This document shows positions 10,723 through 21,606 of a DNA stretch of 64,000 nt, piece by piece. This DNA is from Talinum fruticosum. Its lineage: Eukaryota > Streptophyta > Magnoliopsida > Caryophyllales > Talinaceae. A program made the position numbers and the translations under genes. The DNA is taken from positions 124,001-188,000 of the forward strand of contig JAITYX010000161.1 of assembly GCA_021018815.1 (NCBI GenBank). The letters are read 5' to 3'. Below the pieces are notes generated by a model. The model was not told where the DNA came from and did not search any database. It worked only from the letters and a program-made list of their open reading frames with translations. How positions within the stretch are numbered: position 1 is the stretch's first letter; each line of letters starts with the position of its first letter.

Positions 10723-12140
10723 TGAAGACTAAGGTATAACTCTCTATCTCTCTATGGTTTTGATTCTAAGTCATTCCGAGCTTTTCGAAACTCATATCTA
10801 AGTTTTCATTATGTTCGACCGACTCAAAAATTATTCATCAAGCATAGCATTCTTAATTGTGTTTCGACCCACTCGGACACAACTCGGAACAATGGCATGA
10901 ATAAATAATTTCTTAAACACTTTCATTCCGAGCATTGACTTAATGTTCTAAGTGAAAATGAATTACAACGTTAATTCCACTTTCTAAGTCGAGTTTATTT
11001 ATTAAGAATTATTTACCCGATTAAGTTTATATATTCTCGATGATTTATTCTTTCTAACTTGATCATTTAAGGATTGACTCAAGATGGAATTTGAACCTAA
11101 TGAATATTAAACTCGGAAAATTCAACTCCTTTAGGTCGAAGATAATTAAGTGCTTAATTACTTTGAATTAATTATTATCTTTGTCTAACTCTGGACTAAA
11201 GTATTTTTATACTTTGAGTACCACTTTGATTTACTTTTTAGTTTGATTAAACAATCCTAATCTATTTTTGAAATGCAAAAACAACCGGTTTCTAGCCGTT
11301 AAACAACAGCGAGATAGAAATTCACCAATTCGGACATGGCTCGGACACCGTGTTAGGGTTGTTTGTTTCCAAATCCAATAAACAACAACTTTGGGTCCAA
11401 TGGTTGTTTCCACCCCAGATTTCAATCTCAACAGAGGGTTGGACTACTTTTTGAGCCAAGGACCAACACACAATGTTCACATCTCAACGGATCCTTTTCG
11501 AGTGACTCGGACTAACCATTACAACGACTATAGAAGCTCACCGGTTCGGAACAAGTCACAATGGTCATTACTGCCCTACTGTGTATAAATAGAAGCCATT
11601 TCACAAGACTTGAAGATTACTTAACACTTTCTTAGTGCTTACTTACTCAATCTTCGACTTACAACTCCAATTCCGTAATTCATACTTTCCGAGTTATGAA
11701 GAAAGTCTTGTAATCAATTTTACTCTTTCTACTTTCTTTCTAAGTCCCTTGACTAAGTTGTAAGGGTTAACTCAGCTCGGTTGTCCCCGATCTGTAAAGA
11801 TTATCTCGGTTAGGAAGTACTAGATCGGATAAGGGAACTTCGAGTCTAGGAAAACTTGAATTATCTAAGGGAGCAATTCTATAAAGAGTCAGTCCTTATA
11901 ATTATGGATTTAATTAGTACATTTGACTTGGTTCTTAGATCAGCACTATCCGTGGTTTTCTTCCCCATGAGTGGTTCCATGTACTTCTTTGTGTATTTCA
12001 TTTTCTAAGTCCAATATAGACTCGGAACTGCTTTCTAAGTCGGTTCCGTGCAAAACAGTTTGTATTTCTCTCTAAAATCTTCTATCACCCTATTCACCCC
12101 CTCTCTAGGGTGACTTAACCTATCGAAGAGCAAACCTTCA
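10723..12140 (+). repeat. Sirevirus 3' LTR (copy B)
   Basis: It begins TGAAGACTAAGG and ends CAAACCTTCA, at 1418 bp. The same block order as the 837-2673 LTR is seen (TCTAGTCG/TCTAGCCG, GTGTATAAATAGAAGCC with a TATA-like box at 11581-11588, TAAGTCCCTTGACTAAG). It lacks the tandem 3' duplication. Beyond 12140 the sequence changes to minus-strand gypsy RT, so this is a true element boundary. Confidence 0.88.
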
Positions 12141-12470
12141 CACTTGAATGGGTTCATCTTTAGTTGGTGCTTTCATAATGGCTCAAATGTATGATGGTCT
12201 CGCAAATAATTTGGCATCTTTTTAGACTTGACCACTAAGTCTTCGGCATAACATTCTACTTGTCTTGTGAAGCATGTCATCAAAGACATTTTGCATTGCT
12301 CTTTGGTATGTTGCACTTGCGTTCATCAAGCCAAAGGGCATCACTTTGTAACAAAGCATTCTTTTTGGGATGCGGAAAGTTATGGCTTCTTCATCTTCTA
12401 CTGCCATTTGGATTTGATTGTATCCCGCGAGTGCAATCCATGAATGAAAAAACTTCATGTCCTCAGGTGG
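12141..12470 (-). pseudogene. Tat/Ogre reverse transcriptase core
   Basis: Minus-strand text has ALAGYNQIQMAVEDEEAITF (about 12430-12370), CYKVMPFGLMNASATYQRAM (about 12350-12295), then FDDMLHK. The catalytic YVDD has become YAED (12239-12250). After a frameshift comes KHQLKMNPFKC up to 12141, where the Sirevirus B LTR cuts it. The palm-domain order is correct, but the catalytic box is mutated and frames change. Confidence 0.85.
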
Positions 12471-13180
12471 AGTCTATCATGAGCTCGAGTAATAGGCAAC
12501 AAGAAATCATCTTTCGGACGTGCATCATTGAGATTCCGAAGTCTACGTAAATGTGAAGCAACCCGTTGTTCTTTCTCACCGGCACAATGTTGGCAATCCA
12601 CATTGGGTATCTTACTTCATGAATGAATCCTGCCTCTGTGAGTTTGTTTGCTTCATTTTCAATTTCCGATACTAACTTTGGGCGAAAGCGCTATTGAGGT
12701 GTTTAGCAGGAGAAACCCCTATTTTGATTGTTAGGCTATGTACTCGTAATTTTTGGTGCGATCCAGGAATTTCCTTGTAACTCCATGTGAATATGTCCTT
12801 ATCCTATGAAAAGAGATTAAAACACTCTTTTTATTTCTTAGGAGTAATTAAGGAACTTACAAAGATAGGGCAAGGCTCTTTAACAGTTCTAAGGTTCGGT
12901 TCTTTCAAATCATCGATTGTAGCTTACCTACCGACTTCGAGAGTCCGAGGGGTTTCGCAAGCTTTGTATATAAGTCCAAGTCATCACTTTCTTGAACTAT
13001 AATGTGATTGGAAGAAGCTTCTTCTTCTTATTCAGCTTCCTTGTTAGAGTTGGAGTTATTTAGTTAGTGAGTGAGAATTACAAGTGCACTTTTTCACTCT
13101 CAGCGAGCCATCCATCTTCGCATCAATGGTCGAAATGCATTTCATACGAGAAGGGATGGAACTTTGTACTTCATTTGCAG
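12471..13180 (-). pseudogene. Tat/Ogre protease-RT linker, decayed
   Basis: Between the RT core and the proline-rich spacer only short pieces of the expected RT N-terminus are visible on the minus strand, with many stops. No other gene is apparent. Confidence 0.4.
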
Positions 13181-13191
13181 CACCAAGATGG

Positions 13192-13610
13192 TTAAATACC
13201 GATGCTCTTAGTTCGACGATGGAGCTTTGATGGTTCACCCTTACTCTTGATCATGTTGAACATCGAACGCTTTGGTTGTACATCACTTTTCATTCTCTCG
13301 AAAAATAGAAGATCCGGATTTTGGACGGCGCCTATCCTGGTGAAGACAAATGGACGTTTCTTTGGAGTGGATGGTTGTAACCTATCAAGCACGGAGGACT
13401 CGGGTTGAACACTCTCATTATCACTATCGTCAACTTCTTCGACCACAATGTATTGAGCAATAGATTGTTTGTCTTTTCGTCGCCTGGACATCCTAACCTA
13501 GCTGAGGTGGTGTGTAGCCAAGGCCAACTTTTGAAACTTTCACTAATCCTCCCTCCTCTTGGATTTTTTTCTGAATTTTGGTTACGCCATATGCTTCGCT
13601 TCAACTATTT
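13192..13610 (-). pseudogene. Tat/Ogre gag-pol spacer with (S/F)VFxRIG-type repeats
   Basis: The minus-strand reading contains SSVLDRLQPSTPKKRPFVFT followed by RIG and, nearer the C-terminus, RSMFNMIKSK. Repeats of the type SVFxRL/VFTRIG are typical of the region between protease and RT in Ogre-like elements. The start (MSRRRKDKQSIAQYIVVEE) is open for about 100 codons. Its function in these elements is not established. Confidence 0.7.
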
Positions 13611-14211
13611 TCCCTTATGTAGTTAGGTTAGTAAAGTCATAACGTACCTTCTCCATAAGTTTATATGCATTTGGATCGAATCCATCCTTAGCCCGGGCAT
13701 GTGGCAAGTCATCCTTCGCTTGATGAGGTATTAGAAGATGATACAAAACCAGGAAGAAAGGGGTCTACTTACCCTTAGGTGGTACACTTTTCATATTGGC
13801 AATGTCACACTTTCTTTAAGGTCATTGAAATTATCTTTGCCGACCTTTTTGATAGTTTTACCCTCATCACTTCCACTCGTGCTTCCACTAAATGGACACT
13901 TTCCCTCCTTATGGTGGGATTTTAGAATATACCTCAAGACCGGTATTACTATGACTCGTACTGTACTCGTTTTGGATATTTCCCTTTTACAACATTTTTT
14001 TGTTGTACACCTTTATGTTTGAACATCACTTCCTTGTGTTTCACAACTTTTCATTCACCTTTTCCTGTAGAGGAAATCATTGGTGGCATCGTCTCCTTAG
14101 GCGTTGTAGATTCTTCAAAGAATCTAGCATCAACAAAGTGTGACTCTGCTTTAGTGAATGGGTTAACGTCACCATCATTTTTCTCTCACAATCGCGGTAA
14201 TACTTGAAGCA
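13611..14211 (-). pseudogene. Decayed Tat/Ogre pol region downstream of protease
   Basis: The stretch has no clear domain on either strand. By position it belongs to the Tat/Ogre internal region between the protease end (14212) and the spacer repeats (13610). Plus-strand ORFs here look like shadows. Confidence 0.4.
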
Positions 14212-14560
14212 TTAGTGGAAGGTAGAAGATATTATCCAATATTTGTAAAGCCATGGTCTCCTAAGTAGTAACTTGTAAGATGTCCTAGAGTCAAACACAT
14301 GAAAAATGGAGGATCTCAATAAGTCACTCATTTGAAGTTCAAGACAAATCATGCCAATTGCACGTTGGCTCTCAAGATTGAATCCTTGAATCATCATTTG
14401 ACTCTTAGAAAGTTCTTTTGCCATGATGCCTAGGTCATTCATTGTTGATTTTCATATAATACTAATAACTAACTAATCATCTATCAAGATATGCTTAACC
14501 TTCGCTCTTGGATGTATCCCGTCATAAATAAAGGACAATTATTAGGCTGAAAGCCCAATA
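14212..14560 (-). pseudogene. Tat/Ogre aspartic protease
   Basis: Minus-strand text runs LLLGFQPNNCPLFMTGYIQE (about 14565-14505), a corrupted active-site area (about 14500-14445), then STMNDLGI and QMMIQGFNLESQRAIGMICL (about 14400-14340). FHVFDSRTSYKLLLRRPWLY follows (about 14310-14250). The C-terminal LLGRPW motif is kept as LLRRPW. The usual DGGSA active-site box is not readable, so it is inactive. Confidence 0.8.
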
Positions 14561-15399
14561 ATAAGTCATCATCGATGAAAGTGATAATCGTCTTACATGA
14601 AGTGAATTGGGAATAACCTTTTGTTGGTTCCCCGACATCTCTAAATTTGTCGGCATAAAGCTCCGAATTTCATAATGCAACAAGAACATGTTGACGCATT
14701 TCTTCCGGCAAATTAAAGATTTGCTTCCAACCCATGTTTGTAGGTAAGGCTTGCAAAACATTTAGAGTTTTGTCATCTTCTTTCAATAAATCCTCTGTTT
14801 TTTGGTCTTTGTCCTCGTCCCGGTCTTCGAGTTCGGAAAATGAAGTCATATTCATAGTAGCTTTCTCGAATAAACATGTTGCGAACTTTTCTAGAGTGAT
14901 GGGAACAAGTGGATCTTGTTGTAGTAGGTTGACAGGTTGAATTTCCAACTTTTTACAAGTCATAGATTTCTTCTTACCCCTTATACGTACAAGATTTTTC
15001 TTCCTACTTTGCTGTTTCCGATGACATAGAAGTGGTTACTAATTCTACCTTTGTTTCCTCTACCTCCATCGTATAACAAGTGTCCAACCTTCTTCGTTCT
15101 TATTGAGGATGTCCACAAGTGGAATTAATCTTAGCATAAGGTGCTTGCATAATGAATGGTATCACCACCGACTCTATACTTCCAAGTGGTAATAGCTCTG
15201 TTCTTAAGGAAGGCATCCAACCAAGCCGCTCCTTCGATGATATTGTACATCACTATGAATTTGTCTTTTTGGAGGTGGAGAGTATTCAAATTGCACACAA
15301 ATACAATTGGTTTCAACAAGTATCGTCCAAGTCTAATATAATATTCCCATCTTTGGCCAACTACATAATATGCTTTTTGAGTTTAGTCCATTTCTCTAT
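14561..15399 (-). pseudogene. Tat/Ogre gag-protease linker
   Basis: It includes a 97-codon open minus-strand piece (14670-14963) with an acidic, Lys-rich middle and LQALPTNMGWKQIFNLPEEM. Near 15450-15330 the readings resemble ...YYRYHGVISHPIEKWTKLKK, the cysteine-poor linker that follows gag in this clade. Frames shift several times. Confidence 0.6.
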
Positions 15400-15973
15400 A
15401 GGATGACTAATGACCCCGTGATACCGATAATACTTAGGGTCATTTGTCTTACCAGACTTCTTCCAACCGTTTTGGTTCTAGGAGCTCAATGATATTGTTC
15501 TCCAACAAATCATTAAACATTCCCGACAAGTCCTAGTGAGGGAATGGGTACTTTTCTTGAAGTTCTTTCAATGTGGGGTGCTTCCTTATAGTGTTCTTCA
15601 CATATGAGACCTTTGCCTCCGGCTTAGGCTTACCTAAGATCCGTACCAGTTCTCCGATGGAAAAAGACATGGACTCCTTCGTTGAATCTTTTGGATATTT
15701 AGAGCTCTTTCCGAACTCACCTTTGTCCTTCTTGAATTCGTATGAGGAGGATGACTTATTATGACAGTTTGCCATCATCGGCTCCATGTTGTGAGCTTTA
15801 GTAGCCAACTCGTTGAAAAGTTCTTGGCTTTCTCACTGTAATACATAAAGTAGGTCCCGATCTATGCCTTGAGGGCACATCTCAACAACAGAAGGCTTCG
15901 ACGGATATTGTATTCAAGAATGAGAGATCTCCAACTATTGATGTAGTCGAGAATTGTTTCATCCTTCAACTCG
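15400..15973 (-). pseudogene. Tat/Ogre gag, C-terminal part
   Basis: The minus-strand text runs KDETILDYINSWRSLILEY (from about 15968), then PQGIDRDLLYVLQ and LFNELATKAHNMEPMMA (about 15820-15770). It continues to VRILGKPKPEAKVSYVKNT and HPTLKELQEKYPF near 15540. This is the order expected for the Retrotrans_gag domain end of this family. It is the direct continuation of the gag piece at 26597-27079, split by Sirevirus C. Confidence 0.85.
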
Positions 15974-17443
15974 TTAAGATTTGCCTATGAAGAGTCTAAG
16001 TCACCCTAGACGAGCGGTGAATAGGGTGATAGAGGAAATTAAATGATTTTTACAACAGCACCAGCTAAACTGCAGATTCCGAGTCTAGATTGGACTCGTA
16101 AAAGTGATAACACATAATTACCTGGACACCCTCCCGGGGCGGAAAACCACGGATATTGCTAATCCAAGTACCAAGTCAAATTCACTATTTTGAATCCCCA
16201 AAGTACAAGGACTAACTCTACCAGAATTGCTCCCTTAAATAATTCCTTACAATGTTTTCCTAGACTCGGAAGTTACCTTATCCGATCTAGTATTTCCTGA
16301 CCGAGGTAACATTTACAATTAGGGACAACCGAGCTGAGTTAACCCCTACAGCTCAGTCAAGGGACCTTACTTAGAAAGTAGGAAAAGAATGTTACTGATT
16401 ACAAGACTTTCTTTACAACTCGGAAAATATGAAATACAAAATTGGAGTTGTAAGTAGAAGATTGAATAAGAATGAATCGGATAATAGATTTTTACAATAA
16501 TTCCGAAACCTTCCAATCTTGCAAAGTGGCTTCTATTTATATCCAACCAGGCAGAGTGATAGTTGAGTCTTGGTTCTGAACAAAAGTCTTCACTAGCCGT
16601 TGTAATGCACTCTTATAAGTCACTCGTAAAAGATCCGTTGGGATATGAACATTGTGCAACGGCTCTTTGCTCCAAAGATGGTCCAATCACTTGGTGGTGA
16701 TTGAAAGTTGTGGTGGAAACAACCGCTAAGCCTAGAGTTGGAGTTTTCTAGTTTTGAAAACAGACAACCCTAACACGGTGTCTAAGCCATGTTCGAAGTA
16801 GATAAAACTTATCACTGGTGATTGACGACTAGAAGCCGACTACTTTTGTATTTAAAAAATAAGTTAGCGTCGTTTGAATAACCTACAAAAGTAAACCACA
16901 ATAGTTCTCAAAGTATAAAATACTTTAGTCCAAGATTAGGCACAGATAATAATTCAATTAGAACAATTATGTGCTTAATTATCTTTGGCCTAGAGAGATG
17001 GAATTTTCCGAGTCTAATATTCAGTATACTCAAATTCCATCGTAGTCAATCCTAAGGATGATCTAGTTAAACAAATAAAACATCGTAGTATAACAACTTG
17101 ATCTGGTCAAATAATTCTCAAGGAAATAAACTCACATAGAATAAGGAATGAACATACTAATTCTCTTTGTGTTGAAATATGCAGTCAGTACTCAAAATAA
17201 GAGTGTTAAAGAAATTATTTGAGCATGCGATAGTTCCGAGTGATGTCTAAGTGAGTCGAAACATCGAGTGTAAAAGATATGCAATAAGGTGCTTTCTAAG
17301 TCGGTTAGAAATGAATGAAAACTTATGCAAGAGTTTCTATAACACTCAGAATGGCTTGGAATCAAAACTTAAGAGAGATGAGATTTATACCGAGTTATTC
17401 ATGTATTACTCAAAATGACTTCAAGTTAGAAACCGAGTCTTCA
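15974..17443 (-). repeat. Sirevirus 3' LTR (copy C)
   Basis: The start on the minus strand is TGAAGACTCGG at 17443, after the polypurine tract AAAAAGGGGAGAT (17444-17456). The end at 15974 is decayed (CAAATCTTAA instead of CAAACCTTCA). Length is 1470 bp. A TATA-like box (TATAAATAG on the minus strand) lies near 16535-16545. Confidence 0.88.
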
Positions 17444-17884
17444 ATCTCCCCTTTTTGATGAAAGGCATTCCACACTTAAATAGAAACTTGTTAGTGCGAA
17501 ACATAAGTTTTCATTTTCATTATCCAGAACTTATCGGAGCGAGGAGTGACAAATTAGAAGCATTCCATACTTATAAGATGCATTGTAGATAATATCATCA
17601 CTCATAATAGTTATGCGGATAACACATTAGAGCAAATAAATGAACATATTATATCGGAGCAGAAAAGTAAGAAGAAATTTCTAACTCGAAACATGTAACT
17701 CGAAATAAGTCCGTTAAAAAAACTCATTCATTCATTACTCGAAAGAAAGAGAGTGAGCTCCCCTAAACACAACATCAAGATTTCTATATTTCTCCCCTTT
17801 GCATTTCATCAAAAAGGAGGGAAGAAAATATCAAGTGAGTACAATTGATGTTGGACCAAAAATAAAGAAAATAAAGAAAGGAGA

Positions 17885-19471
17885 CTAAGAGGGGGTTGGC
17901 TGTCGAGAGGAGGAGGGACGGGTAGTGCGTTGAGACCGATATGCTTGAGAGGAAGTGGATGATTGTGGCAGCAGCAACATAGGGATGTCGGGAAGTGGCT
18001 CCGTCCTAGTTGTCCGAGCCAGGGCATATCTTTCTCGTGCTCATCCTCCTGGAACACGACAGTGGAGGGAGGTGCTTCTAATTTAGCGAGTTGTGGACTC
18101 GACCAACGTCCCGAGCTTCTTCCGACCCACTCGGATCATTATCTAAGTAGATTAGTTTTGGTTCGAGAGCTGCCGCATCTTGGCCCTCGGGTTGAGCGAC
18201 CTCCTATTTCTCTTTCTCCTCTTCCTTCTCCTCCTCAGCCGAGCTGCTTCAGCTGCAGCTTCTTCTTCTTCGACCTCAGCCGAGGGAGACTTGGCTGGGC
18301 TGGAGGACTCCTCGAAGTATCCGAAGTTTTGGGTCCTGGGCAGCCTTGGATCGGCATTCTTGGAGATGTTGGAGCTGCTCGTTGATGATGCCCTTTAGCT
18401 CGATGAACAGATCTTGGTTCTCCCGGATCCGAGACTGGCCGGTCTTCTTGTTGATCACCAGGCTTTGAAGGATAGTTTTAAGAGAGTAGAGGGTGTCTCA
18501 AAGTTCTTCGAACACGGAAGAGATTTTGTCTACTAGTACGGTAAACATAGCAACAGAGGTAGTAGGAGGTGGTTAAGAAGTGGAGGGACCAATAGTGGGA
18601 GAAGGAAGTGGTAGAGGAATCTCGGTCCGAGTGGGAGGGGATGAAGGAGGTTTCAACTCGGACCCATGGACCCAAACACCGGGCTTGACTTCCTAGTTTC
18701 AGTAACCTAGAAGCTCCTTTCTCCTAACCACAATGGTAGCCTCGGAAAGTGCATTTGGATTTGAGGGGACGAGAACTTTGAACTTTTGAAGATTATAATC
18801 GAAGGGCTCCTATGGGAAATGGAGCAAATTTTTTGGATCGAGCTGGCATGGATGCCATCTCGCTCAAGAATAGAAGGGAAGAGGTCTACGTTGTAGCACT
18901 CTAAAATATCAAATAAATCTTTGAGAATCTTGGAGTTGGGATTCTCTTAGCTAGAATAATGAGAGAAGAATGTTCTCATCAAAAGAAAACAGAGTAGTAT
19001 AGCCTCGGTCATCATCCGAATCACTAAGAAATTTTTACATGACTCGGGGACCTCCTTGGCGTACTTCTCAAAGAATTCATTAGCAATCTCCGTAAAGGGA
19101 TGGGATTGTACTTAAGAAAAAGAGAAGAGACTTTTAAAATTCTATGAAGAATAGAGAGGTTGACACGAACAATCTTTTCTTGAACTCGTGAGGTAATAAC
19201 TCCCTCGTAGTAAGACATATTAGAATAGAACTCGGAAATGAGTTCGGGATAAATAAATTCACCGAAGCACAAGAAATTGTACACTCCAAGTGCTCTTTAT
19301 GTGCTACAACCACGAAAACGAAGTGGTTGGAAAGAATTTGTCATCCAATGTGATATGCTTGGGGTGACAAAGATCTTAGAGGGATTAGAGGTACCCTCTT
19401 AAGGAGTTTTGGTGTGAGGCTTCTTCGTAGCGAGACCCTAACAAATCAGGTGTAGAACCTCTTTTAGGCAT
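17885..19471 (-). pseudogene. Sirevirus extra 3' ORF (copy C)
   Basis: The start is MPKRG at 19471 (minus), matching copy B. At 19330-19024 comes GEFIYPELISEFYSNM..., ending VRVNLSILHRILKVSS, the best conserved part. A Glu/Leu-rich likely coiled coil lies at about 18460-18290 (ENQDLFIELKGIINEQLQHL). The basic tail YRSQRTTRPSSS is at about 17940-17905. Total is about 1.59 kb, equal to B. Sireviruses often carry an env-like ORF here, but I see no hydrophobic membrane span in the readable parts. The domain looks like the 'putative plant transposon protein' family. Confidence 0.7.
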
Positions 19472-20039
19472 GGTGAGATTTTTGAGAAACCGAGAGGACA
19501 CAAGAGAAAAAGAGAGAGTAAAAAGAGTGAGAGAGTGCTTATAATTCGAGAGAGAGAGAGAATTCGAGTGAGCAAGAATGCTTAGAACGTAAGAAGGTAG
19601 TGACTAAAGTAAAGAAATGAAGGTCAAGGGATGCTATTTATGGCGAAAAGAAATGACCTTCAGCCTTCGTTCTAACTAGATTACCCAACGGTACTCTCGG
19701 ATCGAGTGTGACGTTTTGCTCTCCAACGGTTAGAATTCCAGCAGCTTTCGTCCAATGGCTAGTTTTCTCTTATTGAAATGCGTGGCGAGAGAGAGAGAAA
19801 AAAATTTGGTAAAATTTCCGAAATTCTCCATTTATCTAGAGATAATTCCGGAAGTTTGATGTCCATTTTGCTCAAAAACCGAGTCTAATTCAATATGATT
19901 TCCGAGTGACTCGGAACACTCGGAGACCATATAACTCATAGCTCGGCTTCAATAGGTCAACCGATCCATTTGTTATTAAGACAAAAGAAAACATATAACG
20001 CATATTCAAGGAAAGTTCACATAGAAAACAGATAATCAT
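19472..20039 (-). other. Spacer between pol and extra ORF (copy C)
   Basis: It matches 5146-5718 of copy B in reverse, with GAGA-rich runs near 19545-19560 and 19785-19800. No gene is seen. Confidence 0.6.
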
Positions 20040-21606
20040 GCATTAATCATGCCAAGCTCATTCCTAATAAAACAAAACCGATCCTCACTAAGTGGCTTAG
20101 TGAAGATATCACCTTTCTCATAATGGAATCTTAGAAAATGATACCTGACCTCAATATGCTTTGTTTTTAGTGTTGAACCGGATTCTTAGTAATGCTGATT
20201 GCACTCGATTGTCACACTTGATTGGGATAGGTTTGAATGATAATTCTAGATCCTTCAAGTGCTCGCTTGATCCACGGAATCTAAGCACGAGCAATCTCTG
20301 GCTGCAATGTACTCGGTTTCCACAGTTGATAAAGCAACAAAATTTTGTTTCTTCGAGTGCCAAGAGATGAGAGATTGACATAAAAATTGGCATGCTTCGA
20401 TGTGCTCTTTCCATCAACTTTGTATCCAGTATAATTAGCATATGAGTATCTAGTGAGAGTCGGTTCCGAGTCTCTTGAAAACCATAGACTAAGATTCTAA
20501 GTCCCTGCAAGATATCCGAAAATTCCCTTCACCGCAGTGAGATGTGATTCTTTTGGATTAGGCTGAAATCTTGCACATAGGCAAACACTGAACATGATAT
20601 TTTGCCTACTAGATGTGAGATAAAGTAGAGATACAATCATACCTTTGTAGAGTTTCGATCTACGACTTTACCTTTCTCGTCTCGATCCAGCTTCAAACTG
20701 CCGCTCATAGGTGTTGTTGTATGCTTCACATCTTGTTGTTTGTACTTCTTCAAAAGCTCCTTGGTATATTTGGATTGATGCACATAAATGCCATCCTTGT
20801 CTTGTTTGATTTGTAGACCAAGAAAGAAGTTGAGTTCTCCCATCATACTCATTTAGAACTCTTGTCTCATCAACTCGGAAAAATCTTGACATAGAGTTTC
20901 ATTAGTAGCTCCAAAAATGATATCATCAACATAGATATGAGCAATAAGAAAGTCTTTCCCCTTGGTTTTTATGAAAAGAGTTTTGTGAATCTGACCTCTT
21001 TTGAAATTGTTTTCAACTAAGAAACTACTTAATCTTTCATACCAAGCTCTAGGAGCTTGTTTAAGACCATATAAAGCTTTTTGCAATTTGAAAACATAAT
21101 TTGGAAATTCCGAGTTTTTAAATCCAGGGGTTGCTCAACATAATCTTCGTGAATGAAACCATTGAGAAAAGTACACTTGACATCCATTTAATAAAGCTTA
21201 ATATTTATGATAGATGCAAATGCCAACAAGATTCCGATTGCCTCAATTCTAGCAACAAAGTGCGAAGGTTTCCCCACAATCAATTCCTTCTTCTTGATTG
21301 TAACCCCGGCAAACAAGTCTTGCTTTATTTCTAACTACCAACCCTTCCTCATCCAGCTTTTTTCTTAAAAACCCATTTGGTTCCTATGATTGGGTGGTTA
21401 GATGGTCGTTTGGTCGAGTCCATACTTGGTTTCTTTCAAATTCATTGAGCTCTTCTTGCATGGCCTCTGCCCATTCAGGTTCATTTAGGGCTTCTAGTGC
21501 ATTTTTAGTTTAGTTAATGATATGAATGTAGAAAATGCACACAGATTATGCAAGGAAGATCGAGTCCTTACCCCACTGTTGATATCAAAAAGTATGTTTT
21601 CAGATG
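20040..21606 (-). pseudogene. Sirevirus reverse transcriptase and RNase H (copy C)
   Basis: Minus-strand text starts with NALEALNEPEWAEAMQEEL (about 21510-21455), then KARLVCRGYNQEEGIDCGET (about 21320-21260). Next are MDVKCTFLNGFIHEDYVEQP (about 21190-21130) and KALYGLKQAPRAWYE (about 21080-21040). The catalytic YVDD is intact at 20922-20933 (HIYVDDIIFGA). LNFFLGLQIKQDKDGIYVHQ follows near 20830. RNase H follows from about 20560 with several frameshifts (ESHLTAVKGIF, GYKVDGKSTS). RT copies genomic RNA inside the particle; stops near 20850 and in RNase H break this copy. Confidence 0.88.

Larger units (their letters stand above)
837..12140 (+). mobile_element. Sirevirus-type Ty1/copia retrotransposon, copy B (internally deleted)
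   Basis: Order is 5' LTR 837-2673, PBS, gag, protease/integrase start, a deletion removing the rest of integrase and all of RT, then RNase H, extra 3' ORF, polypurine tract and 3' LTR 10723-12140. A solo gypsy LTR (6604-9540) splits the extra ORF; without it the element is about 8.4 kb. Sirevirus assignment rests on pol motifs (KVDRKSTSGACEFLG, FCFIRHELGML), the extra ORF after pol and the PBS. The right end lies inside the RT of a minus-strand Tat/Ogre element. Many stops make it non-functional. Confidence 0.85.

Noticed and set aside
15969..15973. Target duplication for Sirevirus C
   Set aside because: ACTCG here does not match CAATG at 26597-26601; the insertion is supported by host gag continuity, not by a duplication.
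17963..18398. Plus-strand ORFs of 140 and 72 codons
   Set aside because: Antisense shadows of the Sirevirus extra ORF, whose coding strand is minus here (MPKRG start, shared tail).
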